Shown here: positions 55,331 through 64,000 of the stretch, piece by piece
Layout: each line of letters begins with the position of its first letter
Position numbering within the stretch: position 1 is the stretch's first letter
The notes under the pieces: generated by a model
What the model saw: only the letters and a program-made list of their open reading frames with translations
Told to the model about the DNA's origin: nothing
The model's database searches: none
Source: Gimesia sp.
GTDB taxonomy: Bacteria > Planctomycetota > Planctomycetia > Planctomycetales > Planctomycetaceae
Direction of reading: 5' to 3'
Assembly: GCA_002706765.1 (NCBI GenBank)
Contig: PAJV01000020.1
Location: 124,001 to 188,000 of the forward strand
DNA length: 64,000 nucleotides
Program-made: the position numbers and the translations under genes

Positions 55331-57538
55331 ATGTCACTAATGGATCCCTCAAATCTAGGCGCCCTCATTCATCAGAAGGAAGGGCACCTGACCAGAGAGT
55401 TATTACTTTCTCCCGGCGGATTTGGCCTGGGAAAAGTCCCCGATAAAAATCTGCCTGATTCAACAACCCAGATGGTTTGTGGCTTTTGTGGCACAGGTTG
55501 TAACCTGAATATCCATTTAAAAGAGGGAGAAGCAGTCTGCGTCAGCCCGACGACCGAGTATCCCGTCAATCTGGGAATGGCCTGTCCTAAAGGCTGGGAA
55601 GCACTCTCCGTGCTGGATTCGCCTCATCGTGCCATCAGCCCGCTGGTCAAGAAATCTCCCAACCACTGGGAACCGGTCGACTGGGATACCGCATTGAGCC
55701 TGTTCACCCGCAAGTTGAAAGGCATCCAGCAACAGCACGGAGCCGACTCGGTTGCCTTTCTGAGTACCGGCCAGATGGTGACTGAAGAAATGACCTTCCT
55801 GGGTGCCCTGGCCAAGTTCGGCATGGGAATGCAACATGGTGACGGCAATACCCGCCAGTGTATGGCTTCCGCAGTCACTGCCTACAAACAGTCGTTCGGC
55901 TTTGATTCGCCGCCATTCACCTACCAGGACCTGGAAGAATCAGACGTGCTGGTGTTTGTGGGGGCGAATCCCTGTATCGCGCATCCCATCATGTGGGAAC
56001 GGGTGATGCGCAATCCACATGCTCCCGAAATTATCGCCGTCGACCCTCGCAAAACAGAAACCGCAATGCAATCCAGCCTGCATCTGCAGATCTATCCGAA
56101 ATCAGACCTGCCCCTGTTTTACGGGATCGCCGGAATTCTGATCGAGCAGGGGGCCCTTGATGAAAATTATATCGAGCAACACACCGAAGGCTTTCAGGAG
56201 TTTGCCGAACATGTCGCCGCCTATCCGCTGGAGCGGGTCATCGCAGAAACCGGGCTGAGCCAGGCCGCAATTGAAAAGTTTGCGGATCTGATCAAATCAG
56301 GGAAACGGGTTTCCTTCTGGTGGACAATGGGAGTGAACCAGAGCTACCAGGGGGTCCGTACTGCGCAGGCCCTGATCAACCTGGCGTTGATGACCGGAAA
56401 CATCGGTCGCCCGGGAACCGGTGCCAACTCAATTACGGGGCAGTGTAACGCGATGGGATCCCGGTTATTCAGCAATACGACGAATCTGCTGGGGGGACAT
56501 GATTTTCTAAACGCCGAACATCGCGACAAAGTCGCCCGGACACTTTCCATTCCCACCGACCGGATTCCCGATCAGAACAGCTGGCCGTACCACAAAATCA
56601 TTGAAGGGATTCTGGCTGGTAAGATCAAAGGACTGTGGGTCATCTGCACGAATCCGGCTCACTCCTGGATCAACCAGGGACAGGTGCGCGACATCCTGGA
56701 GCGTCTCGACTTTCTGGTGGTTCAGGATATGTATCACAATACGGAGACAGCCAAATTCGCCGATCTCATTCTCCCGGCTGCAGGCTGGGGCGAAAAAGAA
56801 GGGACCTTCATTAATGCGGAACGACGGATTGGTCGTGTGAAACGGGTCAAGCGGGCGCCCGGTCAGGCGTTGTCCGATTTCTCAATCTTTAAACTGATCG
56901 CCCAGTACTGGGGCTGTGGAGAAATGTTCGCAAACTGGACAACTCCAGAAGCAGTATTTCAACTGATGAAAGAGTTATCCAAAGGACAACCCTGCGATTT
57001 TTCCGGGATCGAAAACTATTCAGAAATTGACGAGCAGGGGGGCATCCAGTGGCCGTTCCCTGATACAGAAACCCAACCTCCTGAACCACAACGTCGACTC
57101 TTTGCAGATGGCGAATATTTTCATCAGAATGGCCGGGCACGCTTTATCTTTTCAGAACCAGCCAAAATGCCGGAACCACCTAATGATCAATATCCCTTTA
57201 TCCTCTTAACGGGCCGTGGAACCGCTTCGCAGTGGCATACCCAGACCCGGACCAGAAATTCGGATGTACTGCGCAAGCTTTATCCGGAGCGGATCTATGT
57301 GGAGATGAATCCGCAGGATGCCCGCGCCTATTCCATCCACCCCAATGACTGGATCATGGTCGAATCACAACGGGGGCGTCTGAAAGCACGGGCGTTCATT
57401 ACGCAATCAGTTCAGCCGGGACAGCTTTTCATTCCCATGCACTATGAAGAGACCAATCAGCTGACGGATGCTGTTTTTGATCCCCACTCGAGTCAGCCTT
57501 CGTATAAGTGTTGTGCTGTGAAAGTGAGTACGAACTGA
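55331..57538 (+). CDS. Molybdopterin-dependent assimilatory nitrate reductase catalytic subunit
   Basis: The ATG at 55331 gives 735 residues; a longer frame overlaps the previous gene. [15 protein letters not shown] (about residue 49) with ACPKGW downstream binds the 4Fe-4S cluster. [25 protein letters not shown] and [20 protein letters not shown] are bis-MGD enzyme text of the NasA/NarB/NapA group; the Cys after Gln in GQCN and the Cys in RQCM are typical. Absence of a Tat signal places it in the cytoplasm, consistent with assimilation. It ends the operon of transporter, nirBD, flavoprotein and DmsBC-like genes. Confidence 0.93.
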   Translation: MSLMDPSNLGALIHQKEGHLTRELLLSPGGFGLGKVPDKNLPDSTTQMVCGFCGTGCNLNIHLKEGEAVCVSPTTEYPVNLGMACPKGWEALSVLDSPHRAISPLVKKSPNHWEPVDWDTALSLFTRKLKGIQQQHGADSVAFLSTGQMVTEEMTFLGALAKFGMGMQHGDGNTRQCMASAVTAYKQSFGFDSPPFTYQDLEESDVLVFVGANPCIAHPIMWERVMRNPHAPEIIAVDPRKTETAMQSSLHLQIYPKSDLPLFYGIAGILIEQGALDENYIEQHTEGFQEFAEHVAAYPLERVIAETGLSQAAIEKFADLIKSGKRVSFWWTMGVNQSYQGVRTAQALINLALMTGNIGRPGTGANSITGQCNAMGSRLFSNTTNLLGGHDFLNAEHRDKVARTLSIPTDRIPDQNSWPYHKIIEGILAGKIKGLWVICTNPAHSWINQGQVRDILERLDFLVVQDMYHNTETAKFADLILPAAGWGEKEGTFINAERRIGRVKRVKRAPGQALSDFSIFKLIAQYWGCGEMFANWTTPEAVFQLMKELSKGQPCDFSGIENYSEIDEQGGIQWPFPDTETQPPEPQRRLFADGEYFHQNGRARFIFSEPAKMPEPPNDQYPFILLTGRGTASQWHTQTRTRNSDVLRKLYPERIYVEMNPQDARAYSIHPNDWIMVESQRGRLKARAFITQSVQPGQLFIPMHYEETNQLTDAVFDPHSSQPSYKCCAVKVSTN

Positions 57539-57850
57539 TCTCCCGCCTCCGTTGAAAGTCAGTGCCGCGCCAAGTCAGTATACTTGCCGGATTGAGCAGG
57601 CCTGCTTCTCACCTGCTTCCCCTTCAGCACTCCCCTCAGCTTTAACGAAAATCCGGGATTGACCAATATCTCCGGATATTCCCTGTCGGCAATCAGCAGA
57701 ACCGGAGATTGTATTAAATTGCGCTTATCGGTCCCGCAGAATACCGATATGTGTTGTAATTGCTTTTAGCACGACCAGACGAGGAGTGCGCGCTGCATGT
57801 GAGAAAAGTTGCCACCAACACTCATCCATTGAATTCAATAAATCAGGCCA
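57539..57850. other. Intergenic region, 312 bases, no gene seen
   Basis: Follows the nitrate operon. No clear intrinsic terminator and no open frame with support were found. Confidence 0.4.
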
Positions 57851-58897
57851 ATGAATTTATTACAATCTCAATTCATGCAGCTTAAAGTCTTAACTTTCTG
57901 CTGCCTGCTGTTGTTTGTCACACCAGGCTTTGCCCAGACAGTCCCACCCGCTCCCGCTTACGGTAATCCTGCCGTAGAGGAGTGTGTAAATACTCCCGGT
58001 TGTGTCGAATGTGTGCCGGAGATCAATTACTGGGTCGTCAGCAGTCGCTGCTGTCTGCAGAAAAGTAAATGCTGCTGTCCCTGTTGTGAGTTCGATGTCT
58101 ATCACTCCTGTTCAGAAGGCCGGGTCACAGAACAGTCGATGGAGAGTCTGATTCAGTCCATCGATCCGAAAGCCCCCATCTGTATCATGGTGCATGGCAG
58201 TTTCGTGGGCTGGGACAGTGTGCTGACCGATTCTTACAATACCTATCTCTGGTTGCGGAATGCAGCGCCGCAGATGCCCTTAAACGTGATCTTCTTTACC
58301 TGGCCCAGCGATGATACGCCCACCAAGATTCTTCCGGTCGACGTGAATATCCTCGGAAAACGGGCGGAATACAATGGCCATTACCTGACGCGACTGATTG
58401 CGAAACTTCCCGAACATCATCAGATCAGCATGCTTGGGCACAGTCATGGAGCCCGCACCGTTTCATCAGCCATGCATCTGATTGGCGGAGGCAGCGTGCA
58501 AGGCGTCTCGCTGCAGGATTGTGGGATTCACATCTGTTGTCGCTGCCGCCATTTCCGGATCGTATTTGCTGCCGCTGCCATCAATCATAACTGGTTAAAC
58601 CCGGGTGAACGTTATGGCTGTGGCCTCAACTGTACCGACTGTCTGATTAACTTACAGAACCGCAAAGACCGGATCCTGCTGTTTTATCCGGTCCTCGCTC
58701 CCATCTCCCGCCGTGCGCTGGCTCGCACCGGATTCACCTATCTGGACCGACGGGCCCTGGGGAATGACGTCAACCGGGTCCATGATATCGATGTTTCAGA
58801 ATGTGTCGGGGCCGCGCATATGTTCCCCAACTATTACAGACATCCTCAAATCGCTGAAACCATCGTCCCCGCGATCTACTTCCAAAACGCGCCGTAA
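57851..58897 (+). CDS. Secreted cysteine-rich alpha/beta-hydrolase
   Basis: A 348-residue protein with a signal peptide (to about PGFAQ; a second ATG at codon 9 is possible). Residues ~35-95 hold many cysteines, including CCLQKSKCCCPCCEF. The hydrolase part has the oxyanion-hole HG in CIMVHGSFVGW, FFTWPSD and the nucleophile elbow GHSHGAR (Ser ~199), as in the DUF900-type alpha/beta-hydrolases. A second Cys cluster (CCRCRHF, CGLNCTDC) follows. The catalytic Asp and His are probably in VHDIDV and AAHMF. The substrate is unknown, and the Cys richness is unusual for this fold. Confidence 0.82.
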   Translation: MNLLQSQFMQLKVLTFCCLLLFVTPGFAQTVPPAPAYGNPAVEECVNTPGCVECVPEINYWVVSSRCCLQKSKCCCPCCEFDVYHSCSEGRVTEQSMESLIQSIDPKAPICIMVHGSFVGWDSVLTDSYNTYLWLRNAAPQMPLNVIFFTWPSDDTPTKILPVDVNILGKRAEYNGHYLTRLIAKLPEHHQISMLGHSHGARTVSSAMHLIGGGSVQGVSLQDCGIHICCRCRHFRIVFAAAAINHNWLNPGERYGCGLNCTDCLINLQNRKDRILLFYPVLAPISRRALARTGFTYLDRRALGNDVNRVHDIDVSECVGAAHMFPNYYRHPQIAETIVPAIYFQNAP

Positions 58898-59218
58898 GCG
58901 ATTCCGAGTTGAGTGATGGTGTATCGCACTTGAAATACTGGCCTTGCGTGCACTCTGTATTCCCGCCAGTCCAGGGGAATCATCTCTCGCGACCTGTAAT
59001 TATTTTGCATCTTACCCCTCGTCTGGATATTCTGACTGAGGATTTTCCGCATGCAGGTCTGCCGAAGTATCTCTACATTCCTGTAATATAGTGACTTGCG
59101 CGATTTCCTCTATCGTCGGATAATTTTAAAAATCTTTCTGGTTTCTGAAAATAAATCCGACTGCTCATGCATCAGTATTACTAAAAGCCGTGGTTTTGTT
59201 AACAAACGGGAGTAGAAA
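58898..59218. other. Intergenic region, ~320 bases, upstream of the sigma factor
   Basis: Contains the 12-bp palindrome at 59195-59206 just before the sigma factor start. No gene was recognised. Confidence 0.45.
59195..59206. promoter_or_regulatory. Perfect 12-bp palindrome TTTGTTAACAAA
   Basis: The palindrome sits two bases before the GGGAG ribosome binding site of the sigma factor gene. It could be a repressor site or a small hairpin affecting translation, or occur by chance. Confidence 0.35.
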
Positions 59219-59746
59219 TTGGCCACCGGTAACGATGGCAAACTCGCCCCCGAGCTCGTCCATCAATTATTTGAAGACCATGCAGGCGAATTGCGCGCTT
59301 TTTTAGTGGGTTTGTTACGTAACCACGATCTGGTTGATGAAGTATTACAGCTGACGTTTTCCAAAGCCCTGGAAGCAGGAGGCACCTCGAAAGAAGAAAC
59401 CCGCAAAGGCTGGTTATTTCGAGTGGCTTACCATGCAGCGATGGAACTGATCCGTCGGAACAAGATCCAGAAGAAATCATTGAATCAACTGGGACAGACA
59501 ACGACGTTTTTCTCGACTGATTCACCTGATCAACGGCTCCTGGATGATGAAAACATTGAACAGATCCGACTGGCACTCACTCAACTCCCTGAATCACAAC
59601 AGGCGGTAGTGCAAGCCAGGATTTATGAAAATAAAACGTTTAACGAAATTGCACAGGAACTGGAAATCCCCCTGGGAACGGTTCTGACGCGAATGAGACT
59701 CGCCATTAAAACACTTTCAAGTCGGCTCGATCATCCCTCTGAATAA
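59219..59746 (+). CDS. ECF-type RNA polymerase sigma factor
   Basis: A 175-residue sigma factor with a TTG start supported by GGGAG at good spacing. Region 2 is readable as FEDHAGELRAFLVGLLRNHDLVDEVLQLTFSKAL with WLFRVAYHAAMELIRR. Region 4 follows as LTQLPESQQAVVQARIYENKTFNEIAQELEIPLGTVLTRMRLA, including a clear helix-turn-helix. It should direct transcription of an envelope-related regulon. The gene behind it encodes a membrane protein with a cytoplasmic N-terminus, the normal arrangement with an anti-sigma factor. Confidence 0.92.
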   Translation: MATGNDGKLAPELVHQLFEDHAGELRAFLVGLLRNHDLVDEVLQLTFSKALEAGGTSKEETRKGWLFRVAYHAAMELIRRNKIQKKSLNQLGQTTTFFSTDSPDQRLLDDENIEQIRLALTQLPESQQAVVQARIYENKTFNEIAQELEIPLGTVLTRMRLAIKTLSSRLDHPSE

Positions 59747-59787
59747 ATGGAATTTGATGATCACCGCTACCTGACAAGACCCTGATT

Positions 59788-60348
59788 ATGAATCACTTAA
59801 ACCCTGAATCTGATAACGCTGCTGAAAACGACCTGAACTGGATCGCGTTTCAGTATATCACGAATGACCTCTCTGCCGACGATTCACTCCAATTTGAATC
59901 GCTGCTCGCAGAAAATCAGTCGGCGCGGGAAGCACTGGCACAGGCCACCCGGTTAATGGCGGGTTTACATACAATCGAATCTGCGCCCGCTGCTGTCACT
60001 CCCCAGCCAAAGCCTGTGACTCAGCGTCAATCGCTGAAATGGATTGTAGTCAGCTGCTCTGTCGCCGCGATGCTGTTCCTGGTTGTTTCACTGCAGCCGG
60101 AAAACCAGGTCCCCGAAACCGAACTGGTTTCGCAGTCACCCCTGAGCGATGCTTCCGAAGAAGACCTGGAACACCTGCTGAGTCTCTGGTCCGAGTCGGC
60201 TGAAGAAAATCAGCTGATCTCCCAGAATGCCGCCACGGAATCCAGCGACTTGCTGGATCAGCAGAACACGCTGGCTGAAAGCCATTCACTCGAAATTCCA
60301 GACTGGCTTTATACAGCCGTCGCTCTTCCGGATGAAAGTGTCAACTGA
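59788..60348 (+). CDS. Membrane anti-sigma factor-like protein
   Basis: A 186-residue protein with an N-terminal helical region (NWIAFQYITNDLSADDSLQFESLLAENQSARE, residues ~16-48), one transmembrane helix at ~84-101 (IVVSCSVAAMLFLVV) and an acidic periplasmic tail. It lacks the HxxxCxxC zinc motif of classical anti-sigma factors. The first region resembles the sigma-sequestering domain of zinc-free anti-sigma factors. It follows the sigma factor by 41 bases in the same operon, so the anti-sigma role is inferred from context. Confidence 0.75.
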   Translation: MNHLNPESDNAAENDLNWIAFQYITNDLSADDSLQFESLLAENQSAREALAQATRLMAGLHTIESAPAAVTPQPKPVTQRQSLKWIVVSCSVAAMLFLVVSLQPENQVPETELVSQSPLSDASEEDLEHLLSLWSESAEENQLISQNAATESSDLLDQQNTLAESHSLEIPDWLYTAVALPDESVN

Positions 60349-60352
60349 ATTC

Positions 60353-61036
60353 ATGATATCAAGCCTTCGCCAATCCGATACGTTCTCGCGCCTGCTGCTG
60401 TTACTCCTCAGTTGCGGTTGCCTGCTGCTGCCTGCCTCTGTCTCGGCACAAAACGGTGACCGTTCAGAAACAGTGAATATCTCTCGAGATGCATCCCAGG
60501 CGAAAGCGGCTGGCACACCGGGTGTCAAACCTGACAAAGAACAGAAAACGAACAATGCCATCACTGCCAAACGGGAAAAACTGGCGATCGAATTTGCCAG
60601 AACCCATCACCCCGAACTGGCAGACCTGATCCAGCGTTTGAAAAAGCACAAACCCCGCGAATATAAACGCGCCGTTCGCGATCTGGACAACACGCTGACC
60701 AAACTGGATCGTTTCAAAAAGCGTGACAATGATCGCTACCGTCTGACACTGGAGCGCTGGGAAGTCGATTCCCGCATTCGACTGCTGGCCGCCCGTGTTT
60801 CCATCATGGGCAGTGGCGATGATCAGACAGAATTAAAATCGCTACTGAAACAGCGAATGGATCTGCAGCTGGAACTGTTAAAGCATGAAAAAGCCATGGC
60901 TGAAAAACGGGTTCAGAAACTGGAAAAATCCATCGCCGAAATCGAACAGAACCACGACAGCCTCGTTGACTCCGAGTTGACCAGAATCAACCGCAGTATC
61001 AAAAAACCGGGCCCGTCGAATAAAAAACAAAAGTAA
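60353..61036 (+). CDS. Exported coiled-coil protein
   Basis: The ATG at 60353, four bases after the anti-sigma stop, gives 227 residues with a signal peptide ending SVSAQ; an upstream in-frame ATG at 60332 is possible. The mature part is charged and almost entirely helical, with heptad-like stretches at LKSLLKQRMDLQLELLKHEKAMAEKRVQKLEKSIAEIEQ (about 150-190). Periplasmic helical proteins downstream of sigma/anti-sigma pairs often act as signal modulators. No motif identifies a ligand here, so that is a guess. Confidence 0.78.
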   Translation: MISSLRQSDTFSRLLLLLLSCGCLLLPASVSAQNGDRSETVNISRDASQAKAAGTPGVKPDKEQKTNNAITAKREKLAIEFARTHHPELADLIQRLKKHKPREYKRAVRDLDNTLTKLDRFKKRDNDRYRLTLERWEVDSRIRLLAARVSIMGSGDDQTELKSLLKQRMDLQLELLKHEKAMAEKRVQKLEKSIAEIEQNHDSLVDSELTRINRSIKKPGPSNKKQK

Positions 61037-61086
61037 ACGGATTACTCTCTGACAGACTTTATGTCGTCTCTAATGCAAGGTGTGAT

Positions 61087-63831
61087 ATGAAATCAATTCG
61101 CATAACAAGTTGTTTCTGCTCCTTACTGGCCGTCTTCGCGTTGTCCGCAACGATCGAAGCCGCTGACCAGGCTGACATCAAACAGCCGGTCAACGAGCGA
61201 TTTTCCGATCCCGCCAGCACCGAAATCCCCCAGTTCCAGCAACACGTCGTCCCGCTGCTGGGCAAGCTGGGTTGCAATGGTCGTGCCTGCCATGGTTCCT
61301 TCCAGGGGAAAGGCGACTTCCGTCTCTCGCTGTTCGGCTACGATTTCGCGATGGATCACCAGCAGTTAACGGATAAAGACGCTGAGCGCGTCGATCTGAA
61401 AAACGCGGCTGAAAGCCTGATCATTCAGAAACCCTTAAACGAAATTGAACACGAAGGGGGCAAACGCTTCGAAAAAGAGAGCTGGCAGCATCGGCTGCTG
61501 TTGAGCTGGGTCAAAGCAGGCGCCAACGGCGTTCCCAAAGCAGCCCCCCAGTTCGAGCGTCTGATTGTGACCCCCAATGCGATTCAGTTCAAAAAAGAAG
61601 GGGAGACCGTTTCTTTAAACGCCATCGCCGTCTGGTCTGACGGAACCCGTGAAGATGTCACTCCGCTCTGTCGCTTCCAGACCAATAACGAACAGGTCGC
61701 GACGATTACCGAAGAGGGCCTCGTCACCGCCGCCAAACCAGGAGACACCCATGTGGTGGCTTTCTACGATTCCGGCGTGATTCCCGTGCCTGTTCTGCAG
61801 CCCGTCTCAGATCAGTATGGCGATCAATACCCGCAGATTGCCGCTGCCACAGAAGTTGACAAACACGTGGTCAACAAACTGCAAAAACTGGGAATGATCC
61901 CCGCTGACAAATGTGATGATACCGAATTCCTGCGACGCGTGAGCCTGGACATTTCCGGCACTCTTCCCGCACCACACGAAATCGAAGCGTTTCTGAAAAA
62001 CACCTCACCGGACAAGCGGTCACAGAAAATCGACGAACTGCTGGAATCTCCCGGCTACGCTGCATGGTGGTCGACCAAATTGTGTGACTTCACTCAGAAT
62101 AACTATGACGATCTCGTCAATGTTTCTCCCGTACGCGAACGCCCCAGCCAGGACTGGTACGACTGGATCAAAAAACGCGTGGCCAATAACGTGGGCTACG
62201 ATAAGATCACCGAAGGCATCCTGCTGGCAACCAGCCGTGAAAATGGTGAAAGTTTCGAAGAGTTCACCAAAAACATCAATGCCATCTACCAGGACAAACC
62301 CGGCAAAGACATTACCGATCGTGATCACATGCCTTATTACTGGGCGCGGCGTGATCTGCGGAACCCCGATGATCGCGTGCTGGGCTTTGCCTACACCTTT
62401 CTGGGAATCCGGATTCAGTGCGCTCAATGCCACAAACACCCGTTTGATCAATGGACCCAGAACGACTTCAAACAGTTCCGGGGGTTCTTTACCCGGGTCA
62501 ACTTTGGCGTGAATCCTGAATCGAAAGATGAATACGCTGCGATGGTAGATGAACTGGGTGCCGACAAACTGCGTGGTAACCAGCTGCTCCGCGAATTGAG
62601 CAAAGAAGTCAAGAATGGTAAAGACGTGCCTTTCATGGAAGTGTATGTAACCAAAGCACGTCCTGCGAATAAGAACAATAAAAACAGAAAGAAACAGAAT
62701 AAGAGAGGCCGCAACGGTCAGACTCCGGATACCGCCAAGCTCCTTGGAGCAGAAGTGGTCCAGATCAATGAACTGGAAGACCCGCGTACGGCCCTGATGG
62801 AATGGTTACGTCGTGAAGACAATCCGTATTTCGCGAAAGCCTTCGTCAACCGCGTCTGGGCTTCGTACTTCAATCGTGGCATCATCGAACCGGCTGACGA
62901 CCTGAACCTGGCGAACCCTCCCAGCAACGGGCCTCTGCTTGACTACCTGTCTCGCGAATTCATTCGTCGTGACTTTGATATGAAATGGTTACATCGGGAA
63001 ATCACCAACAGCGATACCTATCAGCGCAGCTGGCAGACCAACAAAACGAATGAACTGGATGAAGTCAACTTCAGCCACTACATTCCCCATCGTCTGCCTG
63101 CAGAAGTGTTGTACGATGCGATTCATCAGGCAACCGCCTCTGATGATGCGATTGACAGTATGAAAAACAGCCTCAGTGACCGTGCGATCGCGATTGCTGC
63201 CTCGGGAACCCGTAACCGGGCCATGCGGGATCAGCAGTACGCGTTAACCATCTTCGGACGTTCGACACGTGAAAACAACTGTGACTGCGATCGTTCAGTC
63301 GATCCCAGTCTGTTGCAGACGATGTACCTCAAAAACGACAACGACGTGTATTCCGCCATCAATCGTTCCAACAGCAGCTGGCTCTTCCAGGTGGGACAGC
63401 AGTTGGGCGCCGTACAGAAGCCGAACGCACAGAAAGAGCAGATGGGTGATCGACTGGAGAAACTGCAGGAACAGGCCAGAGACGCCAAGCAGCGTGTGGC
63501 CCAGTTGAAAAAGCAGGATGATAAAAAGAAACTCCAGCAGGCCCAGAAGCGATTCCGGGAACTCAATGAGCAGATGCGAAAAGTACGGCAGATGGCGGGC
63601 AAGGCCGGCAATACTCCAGCAAAGCTGCAGACATTTGAAGAGCCGATTTCGGATGAGAAATCAGAAGAGATCATCACCAGCACTTACTTAAGAAGCTTGA
63701 GCCGTTATCCGACAGAAGCGGAAATTGCTTCTGCCAGAAAATACCTGGGTGACTCGCAGAATAAAATGGATGGTCTGTATGACCTGATCTGGGCAGTGAT
63801 TAACACGAAGGAATTCATGCTCAATCACTAA
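61087..63831 (+). CDS. Exported DUF1549/DUF1553 protein with heme-like Cys motif and BIG2 domain
   Basis: A 914-residue protein with AAGGTG upstream and a signal peptide (to about EAADQ). The N-terminal GCNGRACHG (about residue 60) is the Cx4CH form of the planctomycete cytochrome-like PSCyt motif. A BIG2-like domain follows at ~155-235 (AIAVWSDGTREDVTPLCRF...). DUF1549 spans ~260-480 (DTEFLRRVSLDISGTLPAP, QCAQCHKHPFDQW), and DUF1553 spans ~555-910. A second CxxCH, CAQCHKH, is at about 451. A Lys/Gln-rich coiled insert lies near 780-845. Such genes usually pair with DUF1501 genes, as here. Role unknown; likely envelope-associated. Confidence 0.93.
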   Translation: MKSIRITSCFCSLLAVFALSATIEAADQADIKQPVNERFSDPASTEIPQFQQHVVPLLGKLGCNGRACHGSFQGKGDFRLSLFGYDFAMDHQQLTDKDAERVDLKNAAESLIIQKPLNEIEHEGGKRFEKESWQHRLLLSWVKAGANGVPKAAPQFERLIVTPNAIQFKKEGETVSLNAIAVWSDGTREDVTPLCRFQTNNEQVATITEEGLVTAAKPGDTHVVAFYDSGVIPVPVLQPVSDQYGDQYPQIAAATEVDKHVVNKLQKLGMIPADKCDDTEFLRRVSLDISGTLPAPHEIEAFLKNTSPDKRSQKIDELLESPGYAAWWSTKLCDFTQNNYDDLVNVSPVRERPSQDWYDWIKKRVANNVGYDKITEGILLATSRENGESFEEFTKNINAIYQDKPGKDITDRDHMPYYWARRDLRNPDDRVLGFAYTFLGIRIQCAQCHKHPFDQWTQNDFKQFRGFFTRVNFGVNPESKDEYAAMVDELGADKLRGNQLLRELSKEVKNGKDVPFMEVYVTKARPANKNNKNRKKQNKRGRNGQTPDTAKLLGAEVVQINELEDPRTALMEWLRREDNPYFAKAFVNRVWASYFNRGIIEPADDLNLANPPSNGPLLDYLSREFIRRDFDMKWLHREITNSDTYQRSWQTNKTNELDEVNFSHYIPHRLPAEVLYDAIHQATASDDAIDSMKNSLSDRAIAIAASGTRNRAMRDQQYALTIFGRSTRENNCDCDRSVDPSLLQTMYLKNDNDVYSAINRSNSSWLFQVGQQLGAVQKPNAQKEQMGDRLEKLQEQARDAKQRVAQLKKQDDKKKLQQAQKRFRELNEQMRKVRQMAGKAGNTPAKLQTFEEPISDEKSEEIITSTYLRSLSRYPTEAEIASARKYLGDSQNKMDGLYDLIWAVINTKEFMLNH

Positions 63832-63926
63832 AATCAATACTGAAACAACAGCGACATACCACTGTATCACCAAACAAATTTCGCCTGATTGACAACATCA
63901 GGCATCACAATGTGAAAGGAATTCTC

Positions 63927-64000
63927 ATGGCCGTATCAATGACCTGCGATGGAGTCAAACGCCGCGATTTTCTAAAAATCGGTACCCTTGGCTTCACTGG
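63927..64000 (+). CDS. DUF1501-type protein, N-terminus only (partial at window edge)
   Basis: The ATG at 63927 has AAAGGA upstream. The visible 24 codons read MAVSMTCDGVKRRDFLKIG..., a twin-arginine export signal (RRDFLKIG). The position right after a DUF1549/DUF1553 gene and this signal type are standard for DUF1501 proteins; the rest is outside the window. Confidence 0.75.
   Translation, partial: MAVSMTCDGVKRRDFLKIGTLGFT

Noticed and set aside
1-64000. CRISPR arrays, tRNA and rRNA genes, prophage and intact insertion sequences
   Set aside because: No regularly spaced repeats, cloverleaf sequences, rRNA cores or transposase/integrase motifs were seen in the window.

Overview
The window looks like a chromosomal segment of a planctomycete of the Planctomycetaceae (Gimesia/Planctomyces-like). 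This is an inference from gene content. The pointers are a DUF1549/DUF1553 gene followed by a Tat-exported DUF1501-type gene, a secreted sulfatase, many small secreted or lipoprotein genes of a planctomycete type, a serine/threonine kinase with an N-terminal zinc ribbon, and EF-hand, trypsin-like and heme c proteins carrying export signals. GC content is moderate and there is no phage, plasmid or intact insertion sequence. murD and dapA are present, so the cell has at least part of a peptidoglycan pathway.

Layout. 1-3.3 kb (minus): a release-factor-like GGQ protein, a DUF58 protein and the 5' part of a TgpA-type transglutaminase. 3.6-9.3 kb: LRR lipoprotein, sulfatase, PLD-like nuclease, TIGR01777 epimerase, miaB and a small membrane protein. 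9.5-14.9 kb: efp facing its modification enzyme epmB, then murD and a sodium/solute symporter. 15-24 kb: mostly exported proteins (Cys-rich protein, C-terminal heme c lipoprotein, trypsin-like protease, a 587-aa secreted protein, an EF-hand protein, a PLA2-like protein), with a methyltransferase and a class IV aminotransferase. 24-30 kb: a 3-hydroxyisobutyrate-dehydrogenase-family enzyme, dapA, a GspE/PilB-like protein that has lost its ATPase residues, a small lipoprotein and a ThDP-dependent decarboxylase. 30-39 kb: a 1238-aa secreted glycosidase-like protein, a lipoprotein built of five repeats, phosphofructokinase and an HtrA-like protease. 39-48 kb: rpmA, a secreted unknown, a repeat-bearing intergenic region, a kinase, a CPBP protease, a diheme cytochrome, a PIG-L deacetylase and nadA.

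48.3-57.5 kb is the most coherent system: a nitrate assimilation operon of a NarK-type transporter, a fused NirB-NirD nitrite reductase, an FNR-type flavoprotein, a fused DmsB-DmsC-like iron-sulfur/membrane protein and a cytoplasmic molybdopterin nitrate reductase. Its long leader has a good sigma-54 -24/-12 match, a palindrome and two consecutive hairpins with six-base loops. The right end (59.2-64 kb) is an ECF sigma factor, a membrane anti-sigma-like protein, a coiled-coil exported protein, a DUF1549/DUF1553 protein and the start of a DUF1501-type protein, all in one direction.

The main non-coding discovery is a family of three ~95-bp imperfect palindromic elements (18.46, 40.86 and 41.09 kb) that look like miniature mobile elements or their remnants. 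Start codons were moved from the longest possible ORF wherever a ribosome binding site or signal peptide favoured an internal start. All functional statements rest on motif reading by eye, with no database search.
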